Both the position numbers and the translations under genes were made by a program. A stretch of DNA of 64,000 nt. Source: Amarobacillus sp046328225 (lineage in GTDB: Bacteria > Chloroflexota > Dehalococcoidia > Tepidiformales > Tepidiformaceae). This document shows, in pieces, positions 25,221-32,292 of this stretch. The notes below the pieces were generated by a model. The model saw only the letters and a list, made by a program, of their open reading frames with translations, searched no databases and was not told where the DNA came from. Position 1 is the stretch's first letter, and each line of letters starts with the position of its first letter. The stretch is taken from positions 1 through 64,000 of the forward strand of contig JAXLWZ010000008.1 in assembly GCA_046328225.1 (NCBI GenBank). The letters are read 5' to 3'.

Positions 25221-25265
25221 CCTGACGTGCCGCGAACGGTGCTACAGCGGAAAAGCCGTGTCAAT
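25221..25265 (-). promoter_or_regulatory. Conserved upstream block, operon 2
   Basis: Contains CCTGACGTGCC and GTGTCAAT (plus strand) at the same 37-nt offset as copy A, 71 nt upstream of the structured leader. The intervening sequence is mostly different, so the two boxes are the conserved part. Confidence 0.55.
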
Positions 25266-25600
25266 CCCATTTGTCCACCGGATCCGCGCCCTTTGGCCGT
25301 TGTGTTTCGCATCGGACAGAACATGACGCGAAGTTGTCCTTCCGCTGGTTACCTCACGTAACGGCAGGTCCAAAACTCAGATTCACGCTCGACGTAACGC
25401 TCGAATTTAGTCAATGAAACCCGACTCTACCTTCGGTAACGGGTCTCCAGCAATTCGTTGGCCTACATCTGTACGAAATGGCCGTTGCGGGCCAAAAACA
25501 ACACGCTGCGATAGCGTAGCGTTCCCGGGAAGGCGTGGCTCGCGCGCGAGCAAAGGGGGGCGTATTTATCCCGGCTTACCAATCGTCTGGAGGTTCTGAT

Positions 25601-25801
25601 ATGTCAGAAGTGGTGATCTCGGTGCGCGACAACGGGCCGCTCATGGTGAAGGGTGGGGCGATCGTCAAGGACGGCGAAGGCAAGCGCTGGGAAGTGAAGG
25701 ACACGACCTTCCTCTGCCGCTGCGGGCAGTCGGCGAAGAAGCCGTTCTGCGACGCGACGCACCGCGGCTGTGGCTGGGAGAGTGCGCCGAGGGTGGAGTG
25801 A
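25601..25801 (+). CDS. CDGSH-type iron-sulfur domain protein
   Basis: A 66-residue protein with the CDGSH [2Fe-2S] motif pattern C-x-C-x-x-x-(S/T)-x-x-x-P-x-C-D-x-x-H: here CRCGQSAKKPFCDATH at ~45-60. All three Cys and the His ligand are present. Small single-domain CDGSH proteins act in redox or Fe-S metabolism. ATG 25601 follows GGAGG (25589-25593) with 7-nt spacing. A heptameric tandem repeat begins at the stop codon. Confidence 0.92.
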   Translation: MSEVVISVRDNGPLMVKGGAIVKDGEGKRWEVKDTTFLCRCGQSAKKPFCDATHRGCGWESAPRVE

Positions 25802-25842
25802 GTGCTGAGTGCTGAGTGCTGAGTGCTGAGTGCTGAGTGCTG
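25801..25842. repeat. Heptameric short tandem repeat (AGTGCTG x6)
   Basis: Six perfect copies of AGTGCTG directly after the CDGSH stop codon, then a decayed AGTGAGG. Confidence 0.95.
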
Positions 25843-25889
25843 AGTGAGGGGCGACCCCGCGCGACCATCATCGCAAGGGGTTGCCCCTT

Positions 25890-25922
25890 CCTCGTGCCTC
25901 GAGCCTCGTGCCTCGAACCTCG
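25890..25922. repeat. Heptameric short tandem repeat (CCTCGNN type)
   Basis: CCTCGTG, CCTCGAG, CCTCGTG, CCTCGAA and a partial CCTCG: four full 7-bp units plus five bases, ending just before the amidotransferase gene and 47 bp from the preceding heptamer array. Confidence 0.85.
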
Positions 25923-25923
25923 C

Positions 25924-25929
25924 TAGGAT
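25924..25929 (+). promoter_or_regulatory. -10-like hexamer (TAGGAT) before the amidotransferase gene
   Basis: TAGGAT, then 6 nt, then ATG 25936. There is no clear ribosome-binding site. Fits the leaderless pattern seen elsewhere in the window. Confidence 0.4.
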
Positions 25930-25935
25930 GGGGTG

Positions 25936-26664
25936 ATGGTGGCGATTGGGGTGACGATGGCGTTCGCGGCGGGCGATGGTGGGCGGCCGGCGCGGGTGCA
26001 GGTGAACGCGGCGTATGTGCGCGCGGTTGCGGAGGCGGGCGGGTTGCCGGTGTTGCTCGCGCCGGGGGTGGGAGACGCGGTCATAGAAGGGTGGCTGGAT
26101 AGCATCGCCGGGCTGGTGCTGACGGGGGGCGGCGACATCGATCCGGCGCGTTATGGCGAGTTGCCGCATGCGACGGTGGCGGGCGTTTCGGCCGAACGGG
26201 ATGCGCTGGAGCTGGCGGTGGTGCGCGGCGCGCTGGCGCGGGGGCTGCCCGTGCTGGCGATCTGCCGGGGGATGCAGCTCCTGAACGTGGCCCTGGGCGG
26301 TTCGCTGATCCAGCACGTGCCGGAGCGGTTCGCGGGTTCGAACCACCAGCAGGAGGAGGCGCGCGACGCAGTGACCCACGATGTGCGGCTGACGGCGGGC
26401 TCGCTGGCGGCCGAGGTATGCGGTTCGGCGGCGTTCGCGGTGAATTCGATGCACCACCAGGCGGTGGGCCGCGTGGGTGAGGGGCTGGTGGTCAGCGGGC
26501 ACGCGCTCGATGGGGTGATCGAGGCGTGCGAGATGCCCGGTCGCCCGGTGCTCGGGGTGCAGTGGCACCCGGAGGAGCTGACCGCGCGCGAGGAGGCGCG
26601 GCGGCTGTTCGCATGGGTGGTGGCGGAGGCGGGACGCCGTGGCGACGGCCCGCCCGCGCGCTGA
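25936..26664 (+). CDS. Class I glutamine amidotransferase, gamma-glutamyl-GABA hydrolase type (peptidase C26)
   Basis: A 242-residue hydrolase of the PuuD group, which cleaves gamma-glutamyl amide bonds. Visible: VLTGGGDIDPARYGE (~61-75), the nucleophile elbow LAICRGMQLLNVALGGSLIQ (C110), a substrate-loop NSMHHQAV, and the catalytic HPEE pair (VQWHPEELT). A GTG at 25933 directly precedes the ATG and could be used instead. It converges with the NTF2-like gene with only 3 nt between the stops. Substrate assignment is by family only. Confidence 0.88.
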   Translation: MVAIGVTMAFAAGDGGRPARVQVNAAYVRAVAEAGGLPVLLAPGVGDAVIEGWLDSIAGLVLTGGGDIDPARYGELPHATVAGVSAERDALELAVVRGALARGLPVLAICRGMQLLNVALGGSLIQHVPERFAGSNHQQEEARDAVTHDVRLTAGSLAAEVCGSAAFAVNSMHHQAVGRVGEGLVVSGHALDGVIEACEMPGRPVLGVQWHPEELTAREEARRLFAWVVAEAGRRGDGPPAR

Positions 26665-26667
26665 GGG

Positions 26668-27102
26668 TCAGCCGGCGGCGGCTTCGATGTGCTTCGCGGT
26701 ATCGGCGTAGTGGCGGAAGCGGGTGACGCGGCCGTCGTCATCGAACGTCCAAAGGTGCATCTCTTCGTCGAGGACGCGCTTGCCGGTGGCGCGCACGGTG
26801 GAATCGAGGACGACCTCGGCCGCGGCCTGGCGGTCGCTGACGGTGATATCGAGGACGGTGAATTCGTGGAACTCCAGCGCTTCGTTGAGGAGGGTGAAGA
26901 AGGCGGCGGCGCCTTCGACTCCAGAGCGCGGGGCGAGCCACGGCACGTTGTCGGCCTGCGCGGAGCGCGCGGTCCACTGCTCCCATCCGACGGCGGGGTG
27001 GAGGCGGGCGAGGATGGCGGGGACATCGCCGGCGGCGAATGCTCCGTAGATGGCCTGGACGGTCTCGAGGTTGCGGGCGGCGGGGGACGCGAGTGCGGGC
27101 AT
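26668..27102 (-). CDS. NTF2/SnoaL-like protein
   Basis: A 144-residue cone-shaped NTF2-like fold, recognised from NLETVQAIYGAFAAGDVPAI, a mid-strand LHPAVGWEQW, and the C-terminal WTFDDDGRVTRFRHYADT. Members include small isomerases, cyclases and stress-related proteins; no catalytic assignment is possible. The ATG 27102 start has GGAG 7 nt upstream; a longer in-frame extension is Arg/Ser-rich and looks non-coding. Confidence 0.8.
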   Translation of the reverse strand: MPALASPAARNLETVQAIYGAFAAGDVPAILARLHPAVGWEQWTARSAQADNVPWLAPRSGVEGAAAFFTLLNEALEFHEFTVLDITVSDRQAAAEVVLDSTVRATGKRVLDEEMHLWTFDDDGRVTRFRHYADTAKHIEAAAG

Positions 27103-27160
27103 GGAGCGGCTCCGGTGAAGTGATACCGGTAGTACGCAGCACCGCCGGGAGCTGATCACC

Positions 27161-28135
27161 TCACGAGAGTTCGTAGCGCGGGGGCTCGATCCATTCGGCG
27201 CCGGGCGGGTTCTCCTGGGCGCGGATCTCGGCGCGGCGCTGTTCGTCCTCGTACTTCTTCGCCTGCTTGATGACCTGGGCGCGAAGGCGCACGTGCTCTT
27301 CCTGGCGGGCCTGTTTGGCCGCGCTCGGCCGCCGGGGCTTGCCGGCGTACACCTTCAGGCGGCCTTCGTCCTCGAGCTGGCGAAGGTGGGAGCGGACGTT
27401 GTTGTCGGCGGCGCGGCGGAGGCGCTTATCGATGTCGGGGTAGAGCTGGAGCATGATGTCCCAGCTCGAGAAGGCGCCACCGCCGTTGAGGATGCCAAGG
27501 ATCTGCTGTTCGCGCATGTCGCGGTGGCGGACGTACTGCTGGAGCCGTTCGCGCGGGTCGTGGACGAGCGGCCCATGGCCGGGGCAGATGACCTTGAGGT
27601 TCGGCAGTTCGAGCAGCGTCTTGAGGCTGCGGCGATAGGCGCCGAGGTCGCCGACGGTGGTGGTGCTGGAGCCGAGCAGGGTATCGCCGGAGAAGAGGAC
27701 GCCTTCGTTTTCGATGTAATAGCAGATGGAGTCGGTGCTGTGGCCGGGCGTCTTGATGACGCGGACGTTGATGCCGCCATCGAGGTCGATGACGGTATCG
27801 GGTGCGAAGGTGCGGACGCCGGTGCGGGGGAGGCGGCCCTTGAGGAGGGGGACGGCGTCCTTCGCGGTGACGATTTCGGCGTGGAGCTCTTCGCGCACCC
27901 ACTTGAGGTTGCCGGAGTGGTCGCCGTGGTGGTGGGTGATGCCGGCGAGGGCGATCTCGGTCTTTTCGACGGCGGCGAGGTAGCCTTTGAGCATCCAACG
28001 GTAGCGGTCCATGGTCTCGCCGCTATCGATGCTGAGGGTCTGTCCTTTGCCCACCAGGTAGATGGTGGTGAAGTCGGGGTGCATGGGGTTGGCGTCGGGG
28101 ACCTGGACGGCGCGGACGGAAGGGGAGACCTGCAT
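27161..28135 (-). CDS. MBL-fold metallo-hydrolase with C-terminal winged helix (LACTB2-like)
   Basis: A 324-residue metallo-beta-lactamase-fold hydrolase. Zinc motif ITHHHGDHSGN lies at ~65-75, then TPGHSTDSICYYI, FSGDTLLG and CPGHGPLVHDP. After residue ~225 a helical domain (RHRDMREQQILGIL, DNNVRSHLRQLEDEGRLKV) resembles the winged helix of LACTB2-like nucleases/thioesterases. A basic, Lys/Arg/Gln-rich tail follows. Start ATG 28135 lies 8 nt after TAGGAT. Confidence 0.85.
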   Translation of the reverse strand: MQVSPSVRAVQVPDANPMHPDFTTIYLVGKGQTLSIDSGETMDRYRWMLKGYLAAVEKTEIALAGITHHHGDHSGNLKWVREELHAEIVTAKDAVPLLKGRLPRTGVRTFAPDTVIDLDGGINVRVIKTPGHSTDSICYYIENEGVLFSGDTLLGSSTTTVGDLGAYRRSLKTLLELPNLKVICPGHGPLVHDPRERLQQYVRHRDMREQQILGILNGGGAFSSWDIMLQLYPDIDKRLRRAADNNVRSHLRQLEDEGRLKVYAGKPRRPSAAKQARQEEHVRLRAQVIKQAKKYEDEQRRAEIRAQENPPGAEWIEPPRYELS

Positions 28136-28143
28136 GGCAGCGC

Positions 28144-28149
28144 ATCCTA
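28144..28149 (-). promoter_or_regulatory. -10-like hexamer (TAGGAT) of the metallo-hydrolase gene
   Basis: Minus-strand TAGGAT, 8 nt, then ATG 28135. No ribosome-binding site is visible. Confidence 0.4.
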
Positions 28150-28248
28150 CGCGGCGGCGGGTGTGGGCGCATGGGGTGTGGGGGAATCCATTGCCGGGCC
28201 TGATTGCGGCTGGTACTATCCCGCGCCAGATACGAGGGGTGTGAGGGG

Positions 28249-28458
28249 ATGTTTCAGTTTCCAAAGTGTCGCAAGTGCGATGATGGCGACCTTGTGCCGT
28301 TTTCGGATTTTGGGAGCCAGGGCGCGCCGATCCATTTCAAGGCCTGGGTGTGCACGAACCCCGACTGCGGCTACAACATCAAGATCCGCAACGGAGAGCT
28401 CTACATCGAGGAGCCGATCAACGACGGGCAATACCACGTGGGCAACCGCGCGCGGTAG
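28249..28458 (+). CDS. Small zinc-ribbon-like protein
   Basis: A 69-residue protein of unknown function. Two cysteine pairs, PKCRKCDDGDL at ~6-16 and VCTNPDCGYN at ~34-43, form a probable zinc ribbon, followed by IKIRNGELYIEEP. ATG 28249 is preceded by GTGAGGGG. It lies 59 nt before nuoB on the same strand and may be co-transcribed, though nuoB appears to have its own promoter. Confidence 0.7.
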   Translation: MFQFPKCRKCDDGDLVPFSDFGSQGAPIHFKAWVCTNPDCGYNIKIRNGELYIEEPINDGQYHVGNRAR

Positions 28459-28502
28459 GGCCGATGGCCGTGGCGCGGTGCGAGCGGCGCGCGGCCTTGT
28501 GA

Positions 28503-28508
28503 TAGACT
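28503..28508 (+). promoter_or_regulatory. -10-like hexamer (TAGACT) of nuoB
   Basis: TAGACT, 9 nt, then ATG 28518, with no good ribosome-binding site. Confidence 0.4.
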
Positions 28509-28517
28509 GCACGAGCA

Positions 28518-29177
28518 ATGCAGGCCAACAAGATCTACCAGCCGATCCCGCTGCGACTCGACACGGATGTCGAGGAGGAGCTGCAGCAGAACGTCCTGAT
28601 TTCGAGCGTGGACCAGGTGTTGAACTGGGCGCGGCGTTCGTCGCTGTGGCCGGCGATGTTCGGGCTGGCGTGCTGCGCGATGGAGATGATCGCGACGGCG
28701 ATGCCGCGCTACGACATCGCGCGCTTCGGGGCGGAGATCTTTCGCGCTTCCCCGCGGCAGGCGGACCTGCTGATTGTGCCCGGGACGGTGACGTGGAAGA
28801 TGGCGCCGGCGGTGCGCCGCGTGTGGCTGCAGATGCCGGAGCCGAAGTGGGCGATCGCGATGGGCGGGTGCGCGATCATGGGCGGACCGTTCGCCTATGC
28901 CTATAGCGTGACGCCGGGCGTCAACACGCTGCTGCCGGTGGATGTGTATGTGCCGGGTTGCCCGCCGCGGCCGGAATCGCTGCTGACGGGGCTGATGCTG
29001 CTGCAGGACAAGATCAAGCAGGACACGATCGGGAAGCAGTGGCAGCGGCGCGATGTGGAGCCGCAGTTCCATCGCTACCTGCCGGACGGGGACCCCATCC
29101 GCAAGGAGCTGGAGACCCTGTGGCCACCGTACATCGACTACGGGAAGCCGTTCCAGGGGCCGGCGTTTCCCCGCTAA
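28518..29177 (+). CDS. nuoB: NADH-quinone oxidoreductase subunit B
   Basis: NuoB carries iron-sulfur cluster N2, the last electron carrier of complex I before quinone. Cluster ligands are visible: GLACCAMEM (C52, C53), GGCAIMGG (C118) and VPGCPPRPE (C148). At 219 residues it has a normal core plus a C-terminal extension (~30-40 residues, rich in Arg/Glu/Pro). Unusually it is not next to nuoA or nuoC; nuoG and nuoI lie 11-14 kb away. Confidence 0.96.
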   Translation: MQANKIYQPIPLRLDTDVEEELQQNVLISSVDQVLNWARRSSLWPAMFGLACCAMEMIATAMPRYDIARFGAEIFRASPRQADLLIVPGTVTWKMAPAVRRVWLQMPEPKWAIAMGGCAIMGGPFAYAYSVTPGVNTLLPVDVYVPGCPPRPESLLTGLMLLQDKIKQDTIGKQWQRRDVEPQFHRYLPDGDPIRKELETLWPPYIDYGKPFQGPAFPR

Positions 29178-29242
29178 GCGGCGAGGGCTCAGAATCGCTG
29201 GAACATTTGACGGCGCCCGCGGGCGCCCGCAGGAGGCAACGC

Positions 29243-29455
29243 ATGGCCAAGGCAAAGTGGGAAGACGTGGAGGCGCTCGCGACGCCGTTCTTCGATGCGG
29301 GCGAAATGCCCGAGCGGGGCGACCTGATCGAGCGGGCGTACCAGGTGGACGCGAGCGACGATGTGATCGACGCGCTGGACACGCTGCGCGGCCACCCCAT
29401 CCAGTCGCTGGCCCAGCTCAAGGAGCTGCTCACGGCGAACGGGGTGCTCGCCTAG
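29243..29455 (+). CDS. Small DUF2795-like protein
   Basis: A 70-residue acidic protein. The C-terminal half (VIDALDTLRGHPIQSLAQLK followed by ELLTANGVLA) resembles the DUF2795 pattern, a small helical domain of unknown role. ATG 29243 has a perfect AGGAGG at 29231-29236. It lies 65 nt after nuoB and before a strong terminator, so it is probably co-transcribed with nuoB. Confidence 0.6.
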   Translation: MAKAKWEDVEALATPFFDAGEMPERGDLIERAYQVDASDDVIDALDTLRGHPIQSLAQLKELLTANGVLA

Positions 29456-29507
29456 GCATGGAGGCCACACGCCGGGGGTGATCCCGGCGAAGCTGGTGGA
29501 ATCGAAG

Positions 29508-29532
29508 GAGGCCGCTCGCGCGGCCTCTTTTT
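29508..29532 (+). terminator. Terminator after the nuoB/DUF2795-like unit
   Basis: A perfect 8-bp stem GAGGCCGC/GCGGCCTC with loop TCGC followed by TTTTT. Confidence 0.9.
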
Positions 29533-29542
29533 CGTGCCCGGC

Positions 29543-30703
29543 TCAGATGCGGCAGGCGCCCGCGAGGGAGCTGAGCGCGAGATTGCGCCGGCCGTACGCT
29601 TCCATGTCGAGGAAGCCGTTCGTGGTGTAGCCGAGGGAGATACCGGATTCGGGGTCACCCCAACCGATCTGGCCGCCGGCGCCACCATGGCCGAAGGCGC
29701 GGGCCGAGGTGTTGTGGCCGAAGCCGCGCAGGTGGGCCCGGCCATCGCCGCCGGCGACCACGACCGCGAGGGCGCGATTGATCGGGATGCCGTGGACCTG
29801 GTCGACGTGGCGCTCGGTGGTGCGCACGGTGGTTGCGAATTCGATGGTCTCGGCCTTCATGATGCGCTTGCCGTCGTGGGTGAGGCCGCCGTTGATGAGT
29901 GGCTGGTAGAACATCGCGAGGTCGGCCGCGCGGGCGATGCCACCGCCCCCGGGGACGCCGACGCGGCGGACGGCCGGGATATTGAAGCTGAGGATGGCAT
30001 CCGGGGTGACTTCGCCCCAGCCGCCGGGGGGCGGAACGGGCGGGGTCATGTGAAGGACATCGGCGACGCGCCCGTCCTCGCTCTCGGGGAGCCCGACGTA
30101 GAGCTGGTCGAGGCCCATCGGGTCGAGGATGCGTTCGCGGATGAAGGCGCGGAAGTCCTTGCCGGTGCGGCGTTCGATGATCTCGGCGAGGACCCAGTGG
30201 GCGGTGGTGGCGTGGTACATGAACTGGGAGCCGGGCTCGAAGTTCAGGCGCCACTTCGCGAAGCGGGCGAGGCGGGTCTCGCGGTCCTGCCAGTCGTCGG
30301 GGCGGAAGGGCGCCATCGGGAAGCCGCCGATGTGGAGCATGGTCTGCTCGACGGTGATGACATCCTTCCCGTTGGTGCCGAACTCGGGGATTATGTCGAC
30401 CACCGTCTCATCGAGGCGGAGGAGGCCGTCCTCGAACAGCGTCCAGACGGCGGCGGCGACGATCGCCTTGGTCGACGAGAAGATGCTGTAGAGGGTGTCT
30501 TCGCTGACGGGTTGGAGTTCGCCCCGGATAGCGGCCTTGCCAAAGCAGCGGAAGCCGGCGAGGACGCCGCCCCGGGCGACCGCGACCTGGCAACCCTGGA
30601 GGGTGCCGTCGTCGACATCGCGTTGCGCGCGTGCGAAGAGGGCCTCGAGCTTCGCGCTATCGATGCCGACATCCTCGGGCTTGTTGGCGACGGGCAGTGG
30701 CAT
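29543..30703 (-). CDS. Serine hydrolase of the class C beta-lactamase / EstB family
   Basis: A 386-residue hydrolase with the penicillin-binding-like fold. Nucleophile motif SSTK (S76-K79), the YxN-equivalent Tyr in QFMYHATTAHW, and near the C-terminus GHGGAGGQIGWGDPESG, corresponding to the KTG/HxG region. No signal peptide is seen, so it is probably a cytoplasmic esterase or amidase and not a resistance beta-lactamase. ATG 30703 follows CAGGAG. It runs toward the nuoB unit and is separated from it by the terminator. Confidence 0.88.
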   Translation of the reverse strand: MPLPVANKPEDVGIDSAKLEALFARAQRDVDDGTLQGCQVAVARGGVLAGFRCFGKAAIRGELQPVSEDTLYSIFSSTKAIVAAAVWTLFEDGLLRLDETVVDIIPEFGTNGKDVITVEQTMLHIGGFPMAPFRPDDWQDRETRLARFAKWRLNFEPGSQFMYHATTAHWVLAEIIERRTGKDFRAFIRERILDPMGLDQLYVGLPESEDGRVADVLHMTPPVPPPGGWGEVTPDAILSFNIPAVRRVGVPGGGGIARAADLAMFYQPLINGGLTHDGKRIMKAETIEFATTVRTTERHVDQVHGIPINRALAVVVAGGDGRAHLRGFGHNTSARAFGHGGAGGQIGWGDPESGISLGYTTNGFLDMEAYGRRNLALSSLAGACRI

Positions 30704-30768
30704 TCGTGCTCTCCTGTGCGTGGTGCGGAGCGAACGATAGCTGGTCGTGCCGGGGCCGAAAAGCAGGT

Positions 30769-31374
30769 CTAGAGCGGAAGGAGGCCCCGGCGGGCGGCGG
30801 TCATCACTGCCTCGGTGCGGCTGGCGGCGCCGAGCTTGGCGAGCACCGTGCCGACGTGGAATTTCGCGGTGTGTTCGCTGATGCCGAGGCGGAGGGCGAT
30901 GGTCTTGTTGGGGAGCCCGGCCGCCATGAGGGTGAGGACTTCGCGCTCGCGGGCCGTGAGATCGGCGCCCGCGTCGGAGGTCCCGGCGGGCGTGCCGGGC
31001 ATCGCGAGGCGGCGCAGGAGGCGGGGTTCGAAGGCGACGAGACCGGCGGCGACGGCGTGAACGGCTGCCGCGAGCTCCGCGGGACCGGCCTCCGTGCCCA
31101 GGAAGGCGCGAGCGGCGGGCATCTCGGCGAACGCCGCGAGCGCGTCCGGGTCGTCGCCGACGACCACCGCCGAGAGTGCGGGCGGGGCATCGAACTCGGC
31201 GAAGGCGGTGGCCTCGGCGACCATGACGTCGAACGGCAGGGGGGAGAGATCGACGGCGGCAGGCGCGAGTTCGCCGTTGACGGCGATGCCCTGGCTTTCG
31301 AGGAGCGCGCGGAGGCCCGCTCGCACGGCGGGCGAGCGGGCGACCACGACAACGGAGGGCGCGGGTTCTGCCAT
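30769..31374 (-). CDS. LuxR/NarL-type regulator with degenerate receiver domain
   Basis: A 201-residue regulator. The C-terminal HTH (~138-198) is canonical: LTAREREVLTLMAAGLPNKT, then GISEHTAKFHVGTVLAKLGA. The N-terminal half has receiver-like strands (PSVVVVARSPAVRAGLRALL), but the acidic pair (usually VDDH) reads VARS, and the phospho-acceptor position (usually DVVLMD) reads DVMVAE, with Glu. It is thus probably phosphorylation-independent. It follows the two HtrA-like genes (49-nt gap) and may regulate or be regulated with them. Confidence 0.82.
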   Translation of the reverse strand: MAEPAPSVVVVARSPAVRAGLRALLESQGIAVNGELAPAAVDLSPLPFDVMVAEATAFAEFDAPPALSAVVVGDDPDALAAFAEMPAARAFLGTEAGPAELAAAVHAVAAGLVAFEPRLLRRLAMPGTPAGTSDAGADLTAREREVLTLMAAGLPNKTIALRLGISEHTAKFHVGTVLAKLGAASRTEAVMTAARRGLLPL

Positions 31375-31423
31375 CGGCGCCTTTCTTTCGGGCGGCGGCG
31401 CGATGCGTTCGCCGCGCGACGGG

Positions 31424-32284
31424 CTAGTTGCGGGCGGCGGGCTCGGCGTACGCCTCGACCAGTCTGCCACCGCGGAGGAGCGAGAGCGCGACGGGCGCCC
31501 CGGGACGGAGGCGGCGCAGCGCGCGGGACGCCGCACGCACACCCACGGCCTCTCCAAGGGCGAGGACGATGTCGCCGGGGAGCATGCCCGCGCGCTCGGC
31601 CGGGCTCCCGGCCTCGACACCGGTGACGAGCAGGCCCTCGTGGGGGGTGATCTGGCCGGCGGCCGCGGCGGCCCGCACAAGTGCCGGGCGGGCGACGATG
31701 CCGAGGAAGGCGGCGCCGGGGACGTCGCCGGCGACGAAGCGCTCGACGATGGGAGCGGGCACGGCGATCGCCATACCGCCGGCGATCATGGAGTTGATGC
31801 CGATGACGCGGCCGTGGGCATCGGCGAGCGGGCCGCCGGAGTTCCCCGGCCCGAGGCGGACCTCGGCACGGATGGCGTCCTCAAGTTCGAGGCCGCTGTC
31901 GAGGACGGCCGGGCCGCTGCCGAGCACGACGCCGGCCGTCAGCACCCCGGGCTGCCCCCAGGGATTGCCGATGGCGAAGGCGAGCTGCCCGGGGCGCACG
32001 CTCGCGGCGGGTGTCGCGGCGGCGAGGCCGCCGGTGGGGATGCGCAACGCCGCGAGGTCGCGGTCGGGGTCACGCGCGGTGAGCGTGCCTTCGAAGGATT
32101 GCCCGCCCGGCAGCGTGACGGTGGCGGTTTCGCCGGGGACGACGTGGCTGTTGGTGATGACGAGGCCGTCTTCGCTCCAGACGGTGCCGGAACCGCCACC
32201 CGCGTCACCGCGAACGCTGACGAGGATGGCCCGGAGGGACGCGGCGAGCTCTTCGGCCGCGGGATCGAGCAAGAGCGTGGTCAT
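31424..32284 (-). CDS. HtrA-like trypsin-family protease with C-terminal PDZ, no signal peptide
   Basis: A 286-residue S1C-type protease. The catalytic triad is complete: H47 (TNSHVVPG), D76 (DPDRDLAALRI), S149 (GPGNSGGPL). A PDZ domain (~205-280) contains GVEAGSPAERAGMLPGDIV. The protein begins directly in the protease fold with no signal or membrane segment, unlike periplasmic or anchored HtrA. ATG 32284 starts 8 nt after the stop of the first HtrA-like gene; they look like tandem duplicates. Confidence 0.88.
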   Translation of the reverse strand: MTTLLLDPAAEELAASLRAILVSVRGDAGGGSGTVWSEDGLVITNSHVVPGETATVTLPGGQSFEGTLTARDPDRDLAALRIPTGGLAAATPAASVRPGQLAFAIGNPWGQPGVLTAGVVLGSGPAVLDSGLELEDAIRAEVRLGPGNSGGPLADAHGRVIGINSMIAGGMAIAVPAPIVERFVAGDVPGAAFLGIVARPALVRAAAAAGQITPHEGLLVTGVEAGSPAERAGMLPGDIVLALGEAVGVRAASRALRRLRPGAPVALSLLRGGRLVEAYAEPAARN

Positions 32285-32292
32285 GGGGGCTC

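Larger units (their letters stand above)
24867..25600. other. 734-bp intergenic control region of surface operon 2
   Basis: This is the divergent space between operon 2 and the CDGSH gene. It holds the structured leader copy B, the conserved upstream block, and about 300 bp of less G+C-rich sequence (25270-25560) in which only short, unconvincing frames occur. A TTGACT hexamer reads on the minus strand near 25413, without a clear -10 partner. Confidence 0.55.

Noticed and set aside
25414..25599. Short frame upstream of the CDGSH gene
   Set aside because: No ribosome-binding site, no coding-like composition, and it lies in the less G+C-rich control region.
26331..26351. GGTTCGAACC-like string resembling a tRNA T-loop
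   Set aside because: It is inside the amidotransferase coding region, with no other tRNA parts around it.
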